Origin: [Clostridium] hylemonae DSM 15053 | Lineage (GTDB): Bacteria > Bacillota > Clostridia > Lachnospirales > Lachnospiraceae | Assembly (NCBI RefSeq): GCF_008281175.1 | Contig: NZ_CP036524.1 | Span: forward strand, 248,001 to 312,000 | DNA: 64,000 nucleotides | Direction: 5' to 3' | Shown here: positions 42,084 to 49,873 of the stretch, piece by piece | How the letters are laid out: each line of letters begins with the position of its first letter | Numbering within the stretch: position 1 is the first letter of the stretch | Position numbers and translations under genes: made by a program | Notes under the pieces: model-generated | The model's database searches: none | Told to the model about the DNA's origin: nothing | The model's input: the letters and a program-made list of their open reading frames with translations, nothing else

Positions 42084-42773
42084 ATGAAAAAAGAACGGAT
42101 ATTCTGGGGATTATTTTTTATCGTGAGCGCGGTATTCCTGATCGTGAGCCGTATGGGAGTGCTGGGAGATATTGGTGTGTTCAGTCTTCTTCTCACTGTG
42201 TTTTTTGCAGCGTGTCTCATAAAAAGTGTCGTTCACAGAAGCGTCACGGGAGTATTGTTTTCCGTCGCTTTCCTGTGCATCATTTATGCACGGCCGCTCG
42301 GCATAGAGCCTATCACTCCGTGGCCGGTGCTGGGAGCGGCGCTTCTTGGGAGCATCGGGTTCAGCTTTTTATTCCATCCGAGAAGAAGCTGTTATCATCA
42401 CCATCACATAGACAGTGAGGAATCGGTGGAGACAGTGGACGGAGCCCAGATGGAGTTTTCCACGACGTTTTCCGGCAGCATCAAATATGTGAACTCCGAT
42501 GATTTCCAGAGCGCGCGGCTGCACTGCGCGTTTGGTTCCCTGAAGGTATATTTTGACAATGCCGTTATACAGCGTGGAGAGGCCGTGCTTGACCTGGATG
42601 TTTCCTTTGCCGGCGTGGAGCTGTATATCCCGAAGAACTGGTCGCTGGTCAACAAGACGAGTACCGCATTCGGGGGGATCGATGAGAAGAACAGGAATGA
42701 TTCTTCCGGCGGTCCGGTCGTGAGGCTGAAAGGAAAAGTGAGCTTTGGCGGCGTGGAGATCGTCTATGTATAA
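42084..42773 (+). CDS. LiaF-like membrane protein
   Basis: A 229-residue protein with about four N-terminal transmembrane helices (residues 5-95: IFWGLFFIVSAVFLIVSR, FSLLLTVFFAACLI, VTGVLFSVAFLCIIYA, VLGAALLGSIGFSFLF) followed by a cytoplasmic or surface beta domain of the LiaF/DUF2154 type (AVLDLDVSFAGVELYIPKNW ... VKGKVSFGGVEIVYV-like repeats). The linker has a His run. It likely senses the membrane and restrains the LytTR regulator encoded just upstream. The gap to the LytTR gene is 7 bases. Confidence 0.8.
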   Translation: MKKERIFWGLFFIVSAVFLIVSRMGVLGDIGVFSLLLTVFFAACLIKSVVHRSVTGVLFSVAFLCIIYARPLGIEPITPWPVLGAALLGSIGFSFLFHPRRSCYHHHHIDSEESVETVDGAQMEFSTTFSGSIKYVNSDDFQSARLHCAFGSLKVYFDNAVIQRGEAVLDLDVSFAGVELYIPKNWSLVNKTSTAFGGIDEKNRNDSSGGPVVRLKGKVSFGGVEIVYV

Positions 42774-42788
42774 AAGAGGGATGAAGCT

Positions 42789-43466
42789 ATGAACGTTGAG
42801 AAACTGAGTCTGTTCCAAGGTTTGACGGAAGATGAGATAAAGAGAAGTCTTACCTGTTCCAGAGCATTTGTAAAAACTTACGGGAAGGATGAGTACGTGT
42901 TCCGGCAGGAGGATACGCCGGAGCATTTGTACTTTATTCTGAATGGTGAGGTAGAGCTTGGGCAGATCAATGCGCTCGGAAGGCAGAACTATGTAGATTT
43001 TGTGAAAGAAGGGCAGGGATTCGGCGAGGTAGACTTATTCCTCGAGCATGAGAGCTACGCGTATTTTGCCGCCGCAAGGCAGGAGACAGAGGTTCTGGCC
43101 GTATCAAGACACTTCTTTTACAGTACATGTGAGAAGAACTGCGCCCACCACAGCAGGATCATCTTTAATATGATGCGGCTGTTTGCCGAGGAGGCGGAGA
43201 AAAAAACGAAAAAGATCCACCTTCTCACGTGCGGAACGCTGAGACAGCGTATCGCGTATTATTTGTCAGAGTTAAGCGCGGGAAACGCAGACATCAGACT
43301 TCCCATGAACAGAGAAGACCTTGCGGCGTATTTAAATACCGCAAGGCCGTCTCTGTCAAGAGAATTATCCTGGATGCAGGATAAAGGAATTCTTAGTATT
43401 TCAGGAAGAAATCATATCCATATTTTAGATTTTCGTCGTCTTCAGGATGAGATAGAAGGAATGTAA
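42789..43466 (+). CDS. Crp/Fnr family transcriptional regulator
   Basis: A 225-residue regulator: an N-terminal cNMP-like sensor domain (LSLFQGLTEDEIKR ... YFILNGEVELGQI ... GQGFGEVDLFLE) and a C-terminal winged helix (MNREDLAAYLNTARPSLSRELSWMQ). Cysteines at SRHFFYSTCEKNC and LLTCGTLRQR could sense redox or bind a cofactor, but they do not match FNR spacing. It lies 3 bases from the convergent rubredoxin gene and close to a superoxide reductase with a Crp/Fnr-type palindrome upstream. A HcpR-like or redox-stress role is inference. Confidence 0.85.
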   Translation: MNVEKLSLFQGLTEDEIKRSLTCSRAFVKTYGKDEYVFRQEDTPEHLYFILNGEVELGQINALGRQNYVDFVKEGQGFGEVDLFLEHESYAYFAAARQETEVLAVSRHFFYSTCEKNCAHHSRIIFNMMRLFAEEAEKKTKKIHLLTCGTLRQRIAYYLSELSAGNADIRLPMNREDLAAYLNTARPSLSRELSWMQDKGILSISGRNHIHILDFRRLQDEIEGM

Positions 43467-43469
43467 GGT

Positions 43470-43631
43470 TTATTCTTCTACGATAAATACATCCTTTCCA
43501 AGCCCGCACACCGGGCATACCCAGTCGTCCGGAATATCTTCAAAGGCTGTGCCCGGCGCGATCCCGCCGTCCGGGTCGCCAACCTCCGGGTCATACACAT
43601 ATCCACATGGTTCACATAAATATTTTTTCAT
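43470..43631 (-). CDS. Rubredoxin
   Basis: A 53-residue rubredoxin on the minus strand: [20 protein letters not shown], then a central [15 protein letters not shown]. The two CxxC pairs (C6, C9 and C39, C42 by count) hold one iron. GGAGGT at 43644-43639 lies 7 bases before this ATG; an ATG two codons earlier is too close. The gene carries electrons, most obviously to the superoxide reductase gene just upstream on the same strand. Confidence 0.93.
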   Translation of the reverse strand: MKKYLCEPCGYVYDPEVGDPDGGIAPGTAFEDIPDDWVCPVCGLGKDVFIVEE

Positions 43632-43679
43632 TTTCATTACCTCCGTTTTTCTTGTTTATCATTCATGTATAAAGAAGGG

Positions 43680-44051
43680 TTATGCCCCTGCCTTCCACAG
43701 TCCGTGCAGATTGCAGTATTCATATGCTGCGATAAATTCATCCCCGTCCTCGATCGTAAAGACAGCTTTCGGCTCTTCGCCCGGGGAAAGTCTGCGGTAT
43801 TGGCCGCCTTTCTTTGTCTCTATAAATATGACAGTGATGGAATGCTCCTCCTGCATCGGGTGAGAGACAGAACCGACAGCTACTTCCACCTTATTTCCGT
43901 TTACTGTGATGACAGGCACATGTTTTTCCTGCGCGGCATCTGTCGTATTCGCATTGAGTTTCTCAAGTTGAGGAGCTTTATTTTGTTCTGCGAGCGTCAT
44001 AAGTTCTAAAAATATATTTTGTGAGTTTTGGTCTTTATAAAAATTTCCCAT
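43680..44051 (-). CDS. Superoxide reductase (neelaredoxin/desulfoferrodoxin type)
   Basis: A 123-residue superoxide reductase that turns superoxide into peroxide without making oxygen. The iron-site ligands appear in order: Glu-Lys-His in AQEKHVPVI, two histidines in SVSHPMQEEHSI, and the Cys-His pair in YCNLHGLW. It lacks the N-terminal rubredoxin-like domain of desulfoferrodoxin, so it is the one-iron class, and the rubredoxin encoded 48 bases downstream can serve as donor. An AAGGAGG site precedes the ATG. The upstream region holds a Crp/Fnr-like palindrome. Confidence 0.92.
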   Translation of the reverse strand: MGNFYKDQNSQNIFLELMTLAEQNKAPQLEKLNANTTDAAQEKHVPVITVNGNKVEVAVGSVSHPMQEEHSITVIFIETKKGGQYRRLSPGEEPKAVFTIEDGDEFIAAYEYCNLHGLWKAGA

Positions 44052-44130
44052 GTAAAGAACCTCCTTCGATTTATTTCATTTAGTTTATGTTCTTTCTGGT
44101 AATAGAATACATAAAAATGAAAATGATTTC

Positions 44131-44146
44131 TGTAACATTTGTTACA
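44131..44146. promoter_or_regulatory. Crp/Fnr-type palindrome upstream of superoxide reductase
   Basis: TGTAACA-TT-TGTTACA is a perfect inverted repeat (equally TGTAAC-N4-GTTACA). It lies about 80 bases upstream of the superoxide reductase ATG, in its promoter region. The adjacent Crp/Fnr regulator is the natural candidate to bind it; GTAAC-N4-GTTAC sites have been proposed for HcpR-type regulators in Clostridia as far as I recall. Confidence 0.55.
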
Positions 44147-44211
44147 AATAAAAAAATAATTTAATTTTAGAAAAACATTCTCACTTTTTGATTTGTTATC
44201 ATAAATAAATA

Positions 44212-44238
44212 ATTATTTAATGATTATCATTAAATAAT
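44212..44238. promoter_or_regulatory. Fur-box-like 27-bp palindrome
   Basis: A perfect palindrome around a central T at 44225. Its core AATGATTATCATT equals the centre of the Fur box consensus. It lies between divergent genes (superoxide reductase and the DUF2975 protein) and touches the -35 of the latter's promoter. Confidence 0.6.
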
Positions 44239-44240
44239 AG

Positions 44241-44269
44241 TTGAAAAAGATTAATAAGTGTGATATAGT
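44241..44269 (+). promoter_or_regulatory. Promoter of the DUF2975-XRE pair
   Basis: TTGAAA (44241-44246), 17-base spacer, TATAGT (44264-44269), immediately after the Fur-box-like palindrome. Confidence 0.65.
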
Positions 44270-44321
44270 CTAGACATAAAAGAAAGAACAGAAATAAATA
44301 TTCAGAGCAGGAGGGAGAGCT

Positions 44322-44948
44322 ATGAGGAGGAAAAGAAGTGTAGAGATCACAGGCTGCCTCGATGAGGCAGGACAGACCCATTATGATACGTGTGAATTAT
44401 TTCTCAAGTTTGCGATAGCCATATACATCGTGAGAATGATCGCGGGCGTAGTCAACATTGTCTATGCGGGACTGCAGCCGGATGTGGCAATTACGGAAAA
44501 AGGTGGTTACTGGGTGTTTGATCTGCTTGTGGGAACTTCCAGGATCAGCCCGGATTATCTTCCGGCCGGGACGCAGATAATAGACAACAGGGTACTTACC
44601 ATAGGATTTCTGCTCACTGCAATGGCAGTCAATTTTACGCCGATGCTCTTTGTGATGAATTATATAAGGAACATACTTAGAACGATCGATAATTCGCATT
44701 CTCCATTCGTGCCGGAAGTCGTCAGTAATATTAGGAAGGCAGGCAGGACTCTCATATTGATAGGAGTGTTCAGCAAACTTATATTGAAGATCATGCTGCA
44801 GCTGCTTGCATGCCACAGCTTGTATTCTTTCGGGATACCGGACGATCTGCAGCTTTCATGGATATTTGCCGGGGTGATCGTGCTGCTTGTCAGCGATATA
44901 TTCCGCAGAGGCTGTGAACTGCAGCAGTTTTCGGATGAGACGCTGTAA
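44322..44948 (+). CDS. DUF2975 membrane protein
   Basis: A 208-residue membrane protein with four hydrophobic segments (FLKFAIAIYIVRMIAGVV, VLTIGFLLTAMAVNFTPMLF, TLILIGVFSKLILKIML, WIFAGVIVLLVSDIF), the DUF2975 topology. RRGCELQQFSDETL is the usual C-terminal motif. DUF2975 genes are nearly always followed by a small YozG-type XRE regulator, as here. Function unknown; the Fur-like operator upstream suggests metal or oxidative stress control. Confidence 0.85.
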   Translation: MRRKRSVEITGCLDEAGQTHYDTCELFLKFAIAIYIVRMIAGVVNIVYAGLQPDVAITEKGGYWVFDLLVGTSRISPDYLPAGTQIIDNRVLTIGFLLTAMAVNFTPMLFVMNYIRNILRTIDNSHSPFVPEVVSNIRKAGRTLILIGVFSKLILKIMLQLLACHSLYSFGIPDDLQLSWIFAGVIVLLVSDIFRRGCELQQFSDETL

Positions 44949-45048
44949 GGCTGAAGGAGACAGGATGAAAGAAAATAAGTGAAATTATCCGGTATGGCAC
45001 TGCGTACCAGAAAAAAATCGATACGCTTATATAGCAAGGGGTGTAAAA

Positions 45049-45261
45049 ATGGCAATAATACTGCGGCTTGACCGGGTGATGGCAGACCGGAAGATGTCAT
45101 TGAATGAACTGTCAGTTAAGGTTGGCATCTCCAACGTCAACCTGTCAAATCTGAAGACCGGTAAGGTAAAGGCGATCAGATTCTCGACGCTGGAAGCCAT
45201 CTGTGATGTGCTGGACTGCCAGCCCGGAGATATACTGGAATTTGAGAGAGAAGAAAAATAA
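45049..45261 (+). CDS. Small XRE-family regulator, YozG type
   Basis: A 70-residue Cro/CI-type helix-turn-helix protein: LDRVMADRKMSLNELSVKVG, ISNVNLSNLKTGKVKAIRF and LDCQPGDILEFERE. Single-domain YozG-like regulator, partner of the DUF2975 gene 100 bases upstream. It probably controls that operon. Confidence 0.88.
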   Translation: MAIILRLDRVMADRKMSLNELSVKVGISNVNLSNLKTGKVKAIRFSTLEAICDVLDCQPGDILEFEREEK

Positions 45262-45309
45262 TAAATCCTTAAGATTTATGTCCCGCAATCTTAATAATAG
45301 TCTGGTAGA

Positions 45310-45346
45310 ATATACCTGTTGAACTTCTGCTGTTCAATGGGTATAT
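45310..45346. promoter_or_regulatory. Inverted repeat ahead of the cyclase gene
   Basis: ATATACC-TG-TTGAAC (45310-45324) faces GTTCAA-TG-GGTATAT (45332-45346) around a 7-base loop. It may be an operator or an mRNA hairpin. Another inverted pair, TTAAGATT/AATCTTAA, lies at 45269-45294. Confidence 0.5.
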
Positions 45347-45372
45347 GTCACGTAGAAAGGAAGGGATAATCT

Positions 45373-46014
45373 GTGGAAATTATCGATCTTACCTACACAA
45401 TAGACAAAGATATTCCGGTGTGGCCGGGGACACCGAAGCCGAGGCTCGGCAGTCTGTGCAGTTATGGAAAAGACGGTTTCAGAGAGACGGCTCTTGAACT
45501 GACGTCGCACATGGGGACGCATATGGACGCGCCGGCGCACTTATTTGCAAAAGGGAAGACGCTGGAGCAGTTTCCCGCGGCCCACTTTATCGGCAAGGCT
45601 GTGGTGATCGACTGTACCGGGATCAAAGAGGGAGAGTATATTACATGTAAATACATAGAACCGGTCAGAGAACTGGCGGACGCCGCTGATTTTCTGCTGT
45701 TTCGGACAGGCTGGGAGAAGTTCTGGGGACAGGAAGAGTATATGAGACGTTCTCCCGGTCTTGAAGTGGATACGGCGAAATATATCGCCAGGGCCGGTAA
45801 AAAAGGTGTAGGTATAGATACGATGAGCATTGACGCGGCTGAGGCAAGGGAACTGCCGGCGCATAAGGTGCTCCTTGGGACAAACCAGATGGTGATCATA
45901 GAGAATCTCTGCCGGCTTAAAGAGCTTGGGAGCGGGCTTTCAGATCTCATTGCCCTTCCCTTAAAATATGAATATGCCGACGGGGCGCCCGTGCGCGCCA
46001 TGGCATATATCTGA
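45373..46014 (+). CDS. Cyclase family protein (kynurenine formamidase-like)
   Basis: A 213-residue metal-dependent hydrolase of the cyclase/kynurenine formamidase family. The metal motif HMGTHMDAPAH (HxGTHxDxPxH) is intact, as are the N-terminal DLTYTIDKDIPVWPGTP and the C-terminal GIDTMSIDAAEARELPAHKVLL. The substrate is likely an aryl formamide or lactam, not determinable here. GTG start at 45373 behind GGAAGGGA. Confidence 0.88.
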   Translation: MEIIDLTYTIDKDIPVWPGTPKPRLGSLCSYGKDGFRETALELTSHMGTHMDAPAHLFAKGKTLEQFPAAHFIGKAVVIDCTGIKEGEYITCKYIEPVRELADAADFLLFRTGWEKFWGQEEYMRRSPGLEVDTAKYIARAGKKGVGIDTMSIDAAEARELPAHKVLLGTNQMVIIENLCRLKELGSGLSDLIALPLKYEYADGAPVRAMAYI

Positions 46015-46087
46015 CAAAAGAACTGGACAAACTATGATCTCCGGCGATACAATAAAAAACGAACGAGTAAGAAAGGCAGGAGATTTT

Positions 46088-46591
46088 GTGAGAGAACAGT
46101 TGACGAAAAGTGATGTGCAGAAGATCAAGGAAGAGATAGAGTACCGGAAGCTGGTCGTGCGCAAAAAAGAGCTGGAGGCAGTGAAGGAAGCGCGGGCCCA
46201 GGGCGACCTGAGTGAGAATTTTGAATATAAGGCAGCCAAACAGGACAAGAACAGGAATGAAAGCCGCATAAGGTATCTGGAGAAAATGCTGAAAACGGCC
46301 AGGATCGTCTCGGATACGTCCCGGGAGGATGAAGTCGGAATCAACAATACGGTGGAACTGTATTTTGAAGAAGACGATGAGACAGAAAAGTACCGGCTCG
46401 TCACAAGTGTGCGCGGGAATTCGCTGGAAGGGCGCATCAGCATAGAGTCACCCCTTGGAAAAGCGATTCTCGGCCATAAAGAGGGGGAGCGCGTCAAAGT
46501 GACGGCAAACGGCGGCAGCGGGTATTATGTAGTGATCCGGGCCATTGATAAATCGTCGGATGAGAGCGGGGATACGATACGGAAGTATTGA
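46088..46591 (+). CDS. GreA/GreB family transcription elongation factor
   Basis: A 167-residue Gre-type factor. An N-terminal coiled-coil (LTKSDVQKIKEEIEYRKLVV ... ARAQGDLSENFEYKAAKQDK) carries the acidic tip D-L-S-E-N that reaches the polymerase active site to rescue backtracked complexes. The C-terminal domain ends with SPLGKAILGHKEGERVKV. The best start is GTG at 46088 with AGGAG at 46078-46082; longer in-frame starts extend into the cyclase gene. Clostridia often hold a second Gre homologue besides greA, so I leave the symbol open. Confidence 0.88.
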   Translation: MREQLTKSDVQKIKEEIEYRKLVVRKKELEAVKEARAQGDLSENFEYKAAKQDKNRNESRIRYLEKMLKTARIVSDTSREDEVGINNTVELYFEEDDETEKYRLVTSVRGNSLEGRISIESPLGKAILGHKEGERVKVTANGGSGYYVVIRAIDKSSDESGDTIRKY

Positions 46592-46618
46592 TGCTTTCGG
46601 CAGAACATAATTCTTTCA

Positions 46619-46646
46619 TTGCAAAATCCGGAAAACGTAGTATAAT
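46619..46646 (+). promoter_or_regulatory. Promoter of the thiamine operon
   Basis: TTGCAA (46619-46624), 16-base spacer, TATAAT (46641-46646), just upstream of the THI-box. Confidence 0.65.
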
Positions 46647-46669
46647 AAAAATTGTGAAAACATCATAGC

Positions 46670-46809
46670 AACAAGGGGAGCTCGCGGAAAGCGGGCTGAG
46701 AGTAAGCTGTCAGTGCTTAGACCCGTAACCTGATTTGGATAATGCCAACGTAGGGATATAGCGTAAGTATTTTTAGCGGATATGTCAGACTTTGGCATAT
46801 CCGTTTTTT
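46670..46809 (+). promoter_or_regulatory. TPP (THI-box) riboswitch with terminator
   Basis: The aptamer shows the THI-box signatures: GGGGAGC near 46676, GCTGAGA at 46695, ACCCGTAACCTGATTTGGAT at 46721-46740 and AATGCCAACGTAGGGA at 46741-46756. A terminator follows: CGGATATG (46777-46784) with CATATCCG (46796-46803) and TTTTTT. Thiamine pyrophosphate binding should switch the operon off by termination. The genes behind it are thiM, thiE and thiD. Confidence 0.96.
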
Positions 46810-46833
46810 CTGTTTTTAAAGGAGGATCAAGGA

Positions 46834-47655
46834 ATGTTAGGAAACTGTATTGACGAGGTGAGAAAGCAGGGAACGCTCGTACACAACATCACAAATTATG
46901 TGACGGTCAATGACGTGGCCAATATACTGCTGGCGTGCGGAGGAAGCCCGATCATGTCGGATGAGGCGGAGGAAGTGGAAGAGATCACTTCCATCTGCAG
47001 CGGACTGAATATCAATATTGGGACGCTGAACAGACGGACGATAGAAGCCATGTACATTGCGGGCAGAAAGGCAAAAGAACTGGGACATACCGTGTTGCTT
47101 GACCCGGTCGGCGCGGGAGCCAGCAGTCTTCGGACAGAGACAGCGGCCAGGCTTATGAAAGAGATAAAGTTTGATGTTATCCGTGGAAATATATCAGAGA
47201 TCAAGACGCTTTCCCGGGGGAGCGGAAGTACCAAGGGAGTAGATGCCGATGTGGCCGACGCAGTGACAGAGGATAATCTGGATGAGGCAGTGGCGTTTGT
47301 CAAAGCATTTGCGTCGGAGACAGGGAGTATCACCGCCGTGACAGGCGCCATCGACCTGGTCAGTGACGGCGCCGACTGTTACGTGATACGAAACGGCCGC
47401 CCTGAGATGGGCAGGATAACAGGCACCGGATGCCAGCTGTCCGGCATGATGACCGCTTTTGTGGCCGCCAATAAGGAGCAGAAGCTTAAGGCCGCGGCCG
47501 CCGCGGTATGCGCCATGGGGCTTGCGGGAGAGACGGGCTTTAAGTATATGCGGGAGGGCGGCGGAAATGCGTCCTACCGCAGCCTGATCATAGACGCGGT
47601 ATACAATATGGATGGGAAAATACTGGATGAAGGAGCACGTTATGAAATTCGATAA
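46834..47655 (+). CDS. thiM: Hydroxyethylthiazole kinase
   Basis: Phosphorylates the thiazole half of thiamine for salvage. 273 residues. LVHNITNYVTVNDVANILLACGGSPIM is broken here into its parts: HNITNYVT, then NILLACGGSPIMS. DPVGAGASS and the C-terminal GTGCQLSGM (ATP site and catalytic cysteine region) are intact. First gene of the riboswitch-controlled operon. AAAGGAGG before the ATG at 46834. Confidence 0.95.
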   Translation: MLGNCIDEVRKQGTLVHNITNYVTVNDVANILLACGGSPIMSDEAEEVEEITSICSGLNINIGTLNRRTIEAMYIAGRKAKELGHTVLLDPVGAGASSLRTETAARLMKEIKFDVIRGNISEIKTLSRGSGSTKGVDADVADAVTEDNLDEAVAFVKAFASETGSITAVTGAIDLVSDGADCYVIRNGRPEMGRITGTGCQLSGMMTAFVAANKEQKLKAAAAAVCAMGLAGETGFKYMREGGGNASYRSLIIDAVYNMDGKILDEGARYEIR

Positions 47656-48283
47656 AAAGAGTCTGCTGCTCTACGCAGTGACTGACAGAAGATGGCTGAA
47701 AGGCAGTACGCTTACCGCTCAGGTGGAAGAAGCGATCAGAGGCGGGGCGACGTTTATCCAGCTTCGGGAAAAGAACCTGGATGAAGAACAGTTCCTCCGG
47801 GAGGCACGGGAAGTACAGCAGCTTTGCAGAAGCTTTCATGTTCCGTTCGTCGTCAATGACAATGTGGAAATCGCGGCCGCCATAGACGCGGACGGAGTCC
47901 ATGTGGGACAAAGTGATATGGAAGCCGGCGATGTACGGGCCAGGCTTGGACATGATAAGATCATCGGCGTGTCCGCCCAGACAGTGGAGCAGGCGCTGCT
48001 GGCACAGGAAAGGGGAGCGGACTATCTCGGCGTAGGCGCCGTGTTCTCCACCGGCTCCAAGGCCGACGCTGTGGAGGTGAGCCATGATACATTAAAGGAG
48101 ATCTGCAGAGCCGTAGAGATACCGGTCATTGCCATAGGAGGGATCGGCAGGGAGAATGTGGACATGCTTGCGGGCAGCGGCATCTGCGGCGTTGCCGTTA
48201 TCAGCGCGGTCTTCGGCGCCCCTGACATAAGACAGGCGGCCCGGGAACTGAGAGGGGCGGCAGAAAAGATGGTGGGAGTATGA
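47642..48283 (+). CDS. thiE: Thiamine-phosphate synthase
   Basis: Joins the pyrimidine pyrophosphate and thiazole phosphate. A 213-residue TIM barrel: LYAVTDRRWLKG, TFIQLREKNLDEEQF, NDNVEIAAAIDADGVHVGQSD and the C-terminal AIGGIGRENVD. Start at 47642 lies inside the end of thiM (14-base overlap), with GGAGC upstream. Its stop overlaps the following HAD gene by ATGA. Confidence 0.95.
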   Translation: MKFDKKSLLLYAVTDRRWLKGSTLTAQVEEAIRGGATFIQLREKNLDEEQFLREAREVQQLCRSFHVPFVVNDNVEIAAAIDADGVHVGQSDMEAGDVRARLGHDKIIGVSAQTVEQALLAQERGADYLGVGAVFSTGSKADAVEVSHDTLKEICRAVEIPVIAIGGIGRENVDMLAGSGICGVAVISAVFGAPDIRQAARELRGAAEKMVGV

Positions 48284-48942
48284 TCAGGGGAGCCATTTTT
48301 GATGTGGACGGGACACTGCTCGATTCCATGCCCATATGGGAGGAAGCCGGAGAACGTTATCTGACATCCAGAGAGATCGTGCCGGAGCGCGGTCTAGGGC
48401 AGAGGCTGTATCCTATGACGATGGAGGAAGGGGCCTGTTATCTGAAGCATACGTACGGGCTCCCTGAAAGCACCGGAGACATAATAAGCGGGATCAACCG
48501 TCAGATCGAACAATTCTACAGGTACAGCGCCCGTTTAAAGCCCGGGGCGGCAGAATTTCTCGAAGGCCTCAGGAAAAAAGGAGTCAGGCTTACGGCCGCA
48601 ACGTCAAGCGACAGGCATCTGATCGAGGCAGCGTTTACCCGTCTTGGGATCGGACCGTACTTTGAGAGAATATTTACCTGCACCGAAGTGGGCGAGGGGA
48701 AGGATAAACCAAAGATATTCCGTGAGGCGGCGGCCTGTATGGGAACGGCGCCGGAGGAAACGCTTGTGTTTGAAGATGCATTGCATGCTATTGATACTTC
48801 CCTTGGATCCGGCTTTAAGACCGTTGGAGTTTATGACACTTCCAGTGAAGACCGACAGGAGGAGATCCGCGCCAAAGTACATATATACATGAGTGAATAC
48901 AGAGCGTTTGATTTATTCTGGGAATCAGCATCAAGATGTTGA
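48280..48942 (+). CDS. HAD hydrolase, probable thiamine-phosphate phosphatase
   Basis: A 220-residue HAD-superfamily phosphatase of the phosphoglucomutase/NagD-like subfamily I. The nucleophile motif is FDVDGTLLDS, the motif II threonine/serine is in TAATSSD, and the acidic motif is VFEDALHAIDT. Being embedded in the operon with ATGA overlap to thiE suggests dephosphorylation of thiamine monophosphate or HMP-phosphate. That assignment is from context; sequence alone would allow other sugar phosphates. No thiL is seen in the window. Confidence 0.8.
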   Translation: MIRGAIFDVDGTLLDSMPIWEEAGERYLTSREIVPERGLGQRLYPMTMEEGACYLKHTYGLPESTGDIISGINRQIEQFYRYSARLKPGAAEFLEGLRKKGVRLTAATSSDRHLIEAAFTRLGIGPYFERIFTCTEVGEGKDKPKIFREAAACMGTAPEETLVFEDALHAIDTSLGSGFKTVGVYDTSSEDRQEEIRAKVHIYMSEYRAFDLFWESASRC

Positions 48943-49045
48943 TGTCAAGCGGCAGATTGGGGGCACCACCTTCGGCCGCTATATAAAATTAATGCTAATC
49001 CTTACATCACATGAGGAAATATTTGCGAAGAAAAGAGGAAGAAAA

Positions 49046-49873
49046 ATGAGAACAGCATTAACGATCGCCGGAAGTGATTCCAGCGGAGGCGCCGGCATCC
49101 AGGCAGATATCAAGACAATGACGGCAAATGGCGTGTACGCCATGAGCGCAGTCACTGCACTTACTGCACAAAATACGACCGGCGTGACAGGAATCATGGA
49201 GGTAACTCCGCAGTTTCTAAAGGAGCAGCTCGACAATATATTTACAGATATCCGCCCTGACGCGGTGAAGATCGGAATGGTATCTTCCGGTCCGCTCATA
49301 GAGACGATAGCCGCAGCATTGCGAAAATACGGCGCTGAGCATGTGGTAGTCGATCCGGTCATGGTGGCCACAAGCGGCTCCAGACTCATAAGCGGCGACG
49401 CGGTCGCGGTACTGAAAGCAGAGCTTCTGCCGCTTGCGGAAGTGCTGACGCCAAACATTCCGGAGACGGAAGAGCTGTCCGGGATGCCTGTAAGGACAGA
49501 AGAAGATATGGCCGCAGCAGCGGAGTATATCGGCAGGACGTATCACTGTGCCGTACTCTGCAAAGGAGGCCACCAGCTTAACGATGCCAATGACCTGCTG
49601 TACCGGGACGGCGGCTTGCGATGGTTCCGGGGAAAGCATATCGACAATCCGAACACGCACGGGACCGGCTGTACACTGTCAAGCGCCATTGCGTCAAATC
49701 TTGCGAAGGGGTACGACATGGCGGACGCGGTAGAACGGGCGAAGGCATATATATCAGGCGCGCTTTCCGCCATGCTGGACCTCGGACACGGAAGCGGTCC
49801 GATGAATCATGCATTTGACCTGAGAAGCGAATTTATTGAAACGGAACATATGGACGGGGAGGTGTGGCTGTAA
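49046..49873 (+). CDS. thiD: Hydroxymethylpyrimidine/phosphomethylpyrimidine kinase
   Basis: Phosphorylates HMP twice in thiamine synthesis. 275 residues: ALTIAGSDSSGGAGIQADIK, DPVMVATSGSRL, CKGGHQLNDANDLLY and the C-terminal NTHGTGCTLSSAIASNLAKG with the catalytic region. AGAGGAAG precedes the ATG at 49046. Its stop codon overlaps the start of the next gene (TAATGG). Confidence 0.95.
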   Translation: MRTALTIAGSDSSGGAGIQADIKTMTANGVYAMSAVTALTAQNTTGVTGIMEVTPQFLKEQLDNIFTDIRPDAVKIGMVSSGPLIETIAAALRKYGAEHVVVDPVMVATSGSRLISGDAVAVLKAELLPLAEVLTPNIPETEELSGMPVRTEEDMAAAAEYIGRTYHCAVLCKGGHQLNDANDLLYRDGGLRWFRGKHIDNPNTHGTGCTLSSAIASNLAKGYDMADAVERAKAYISGALSAMLDLGHGSGPMNHAFDLRSEFIETEHMDGEVWL

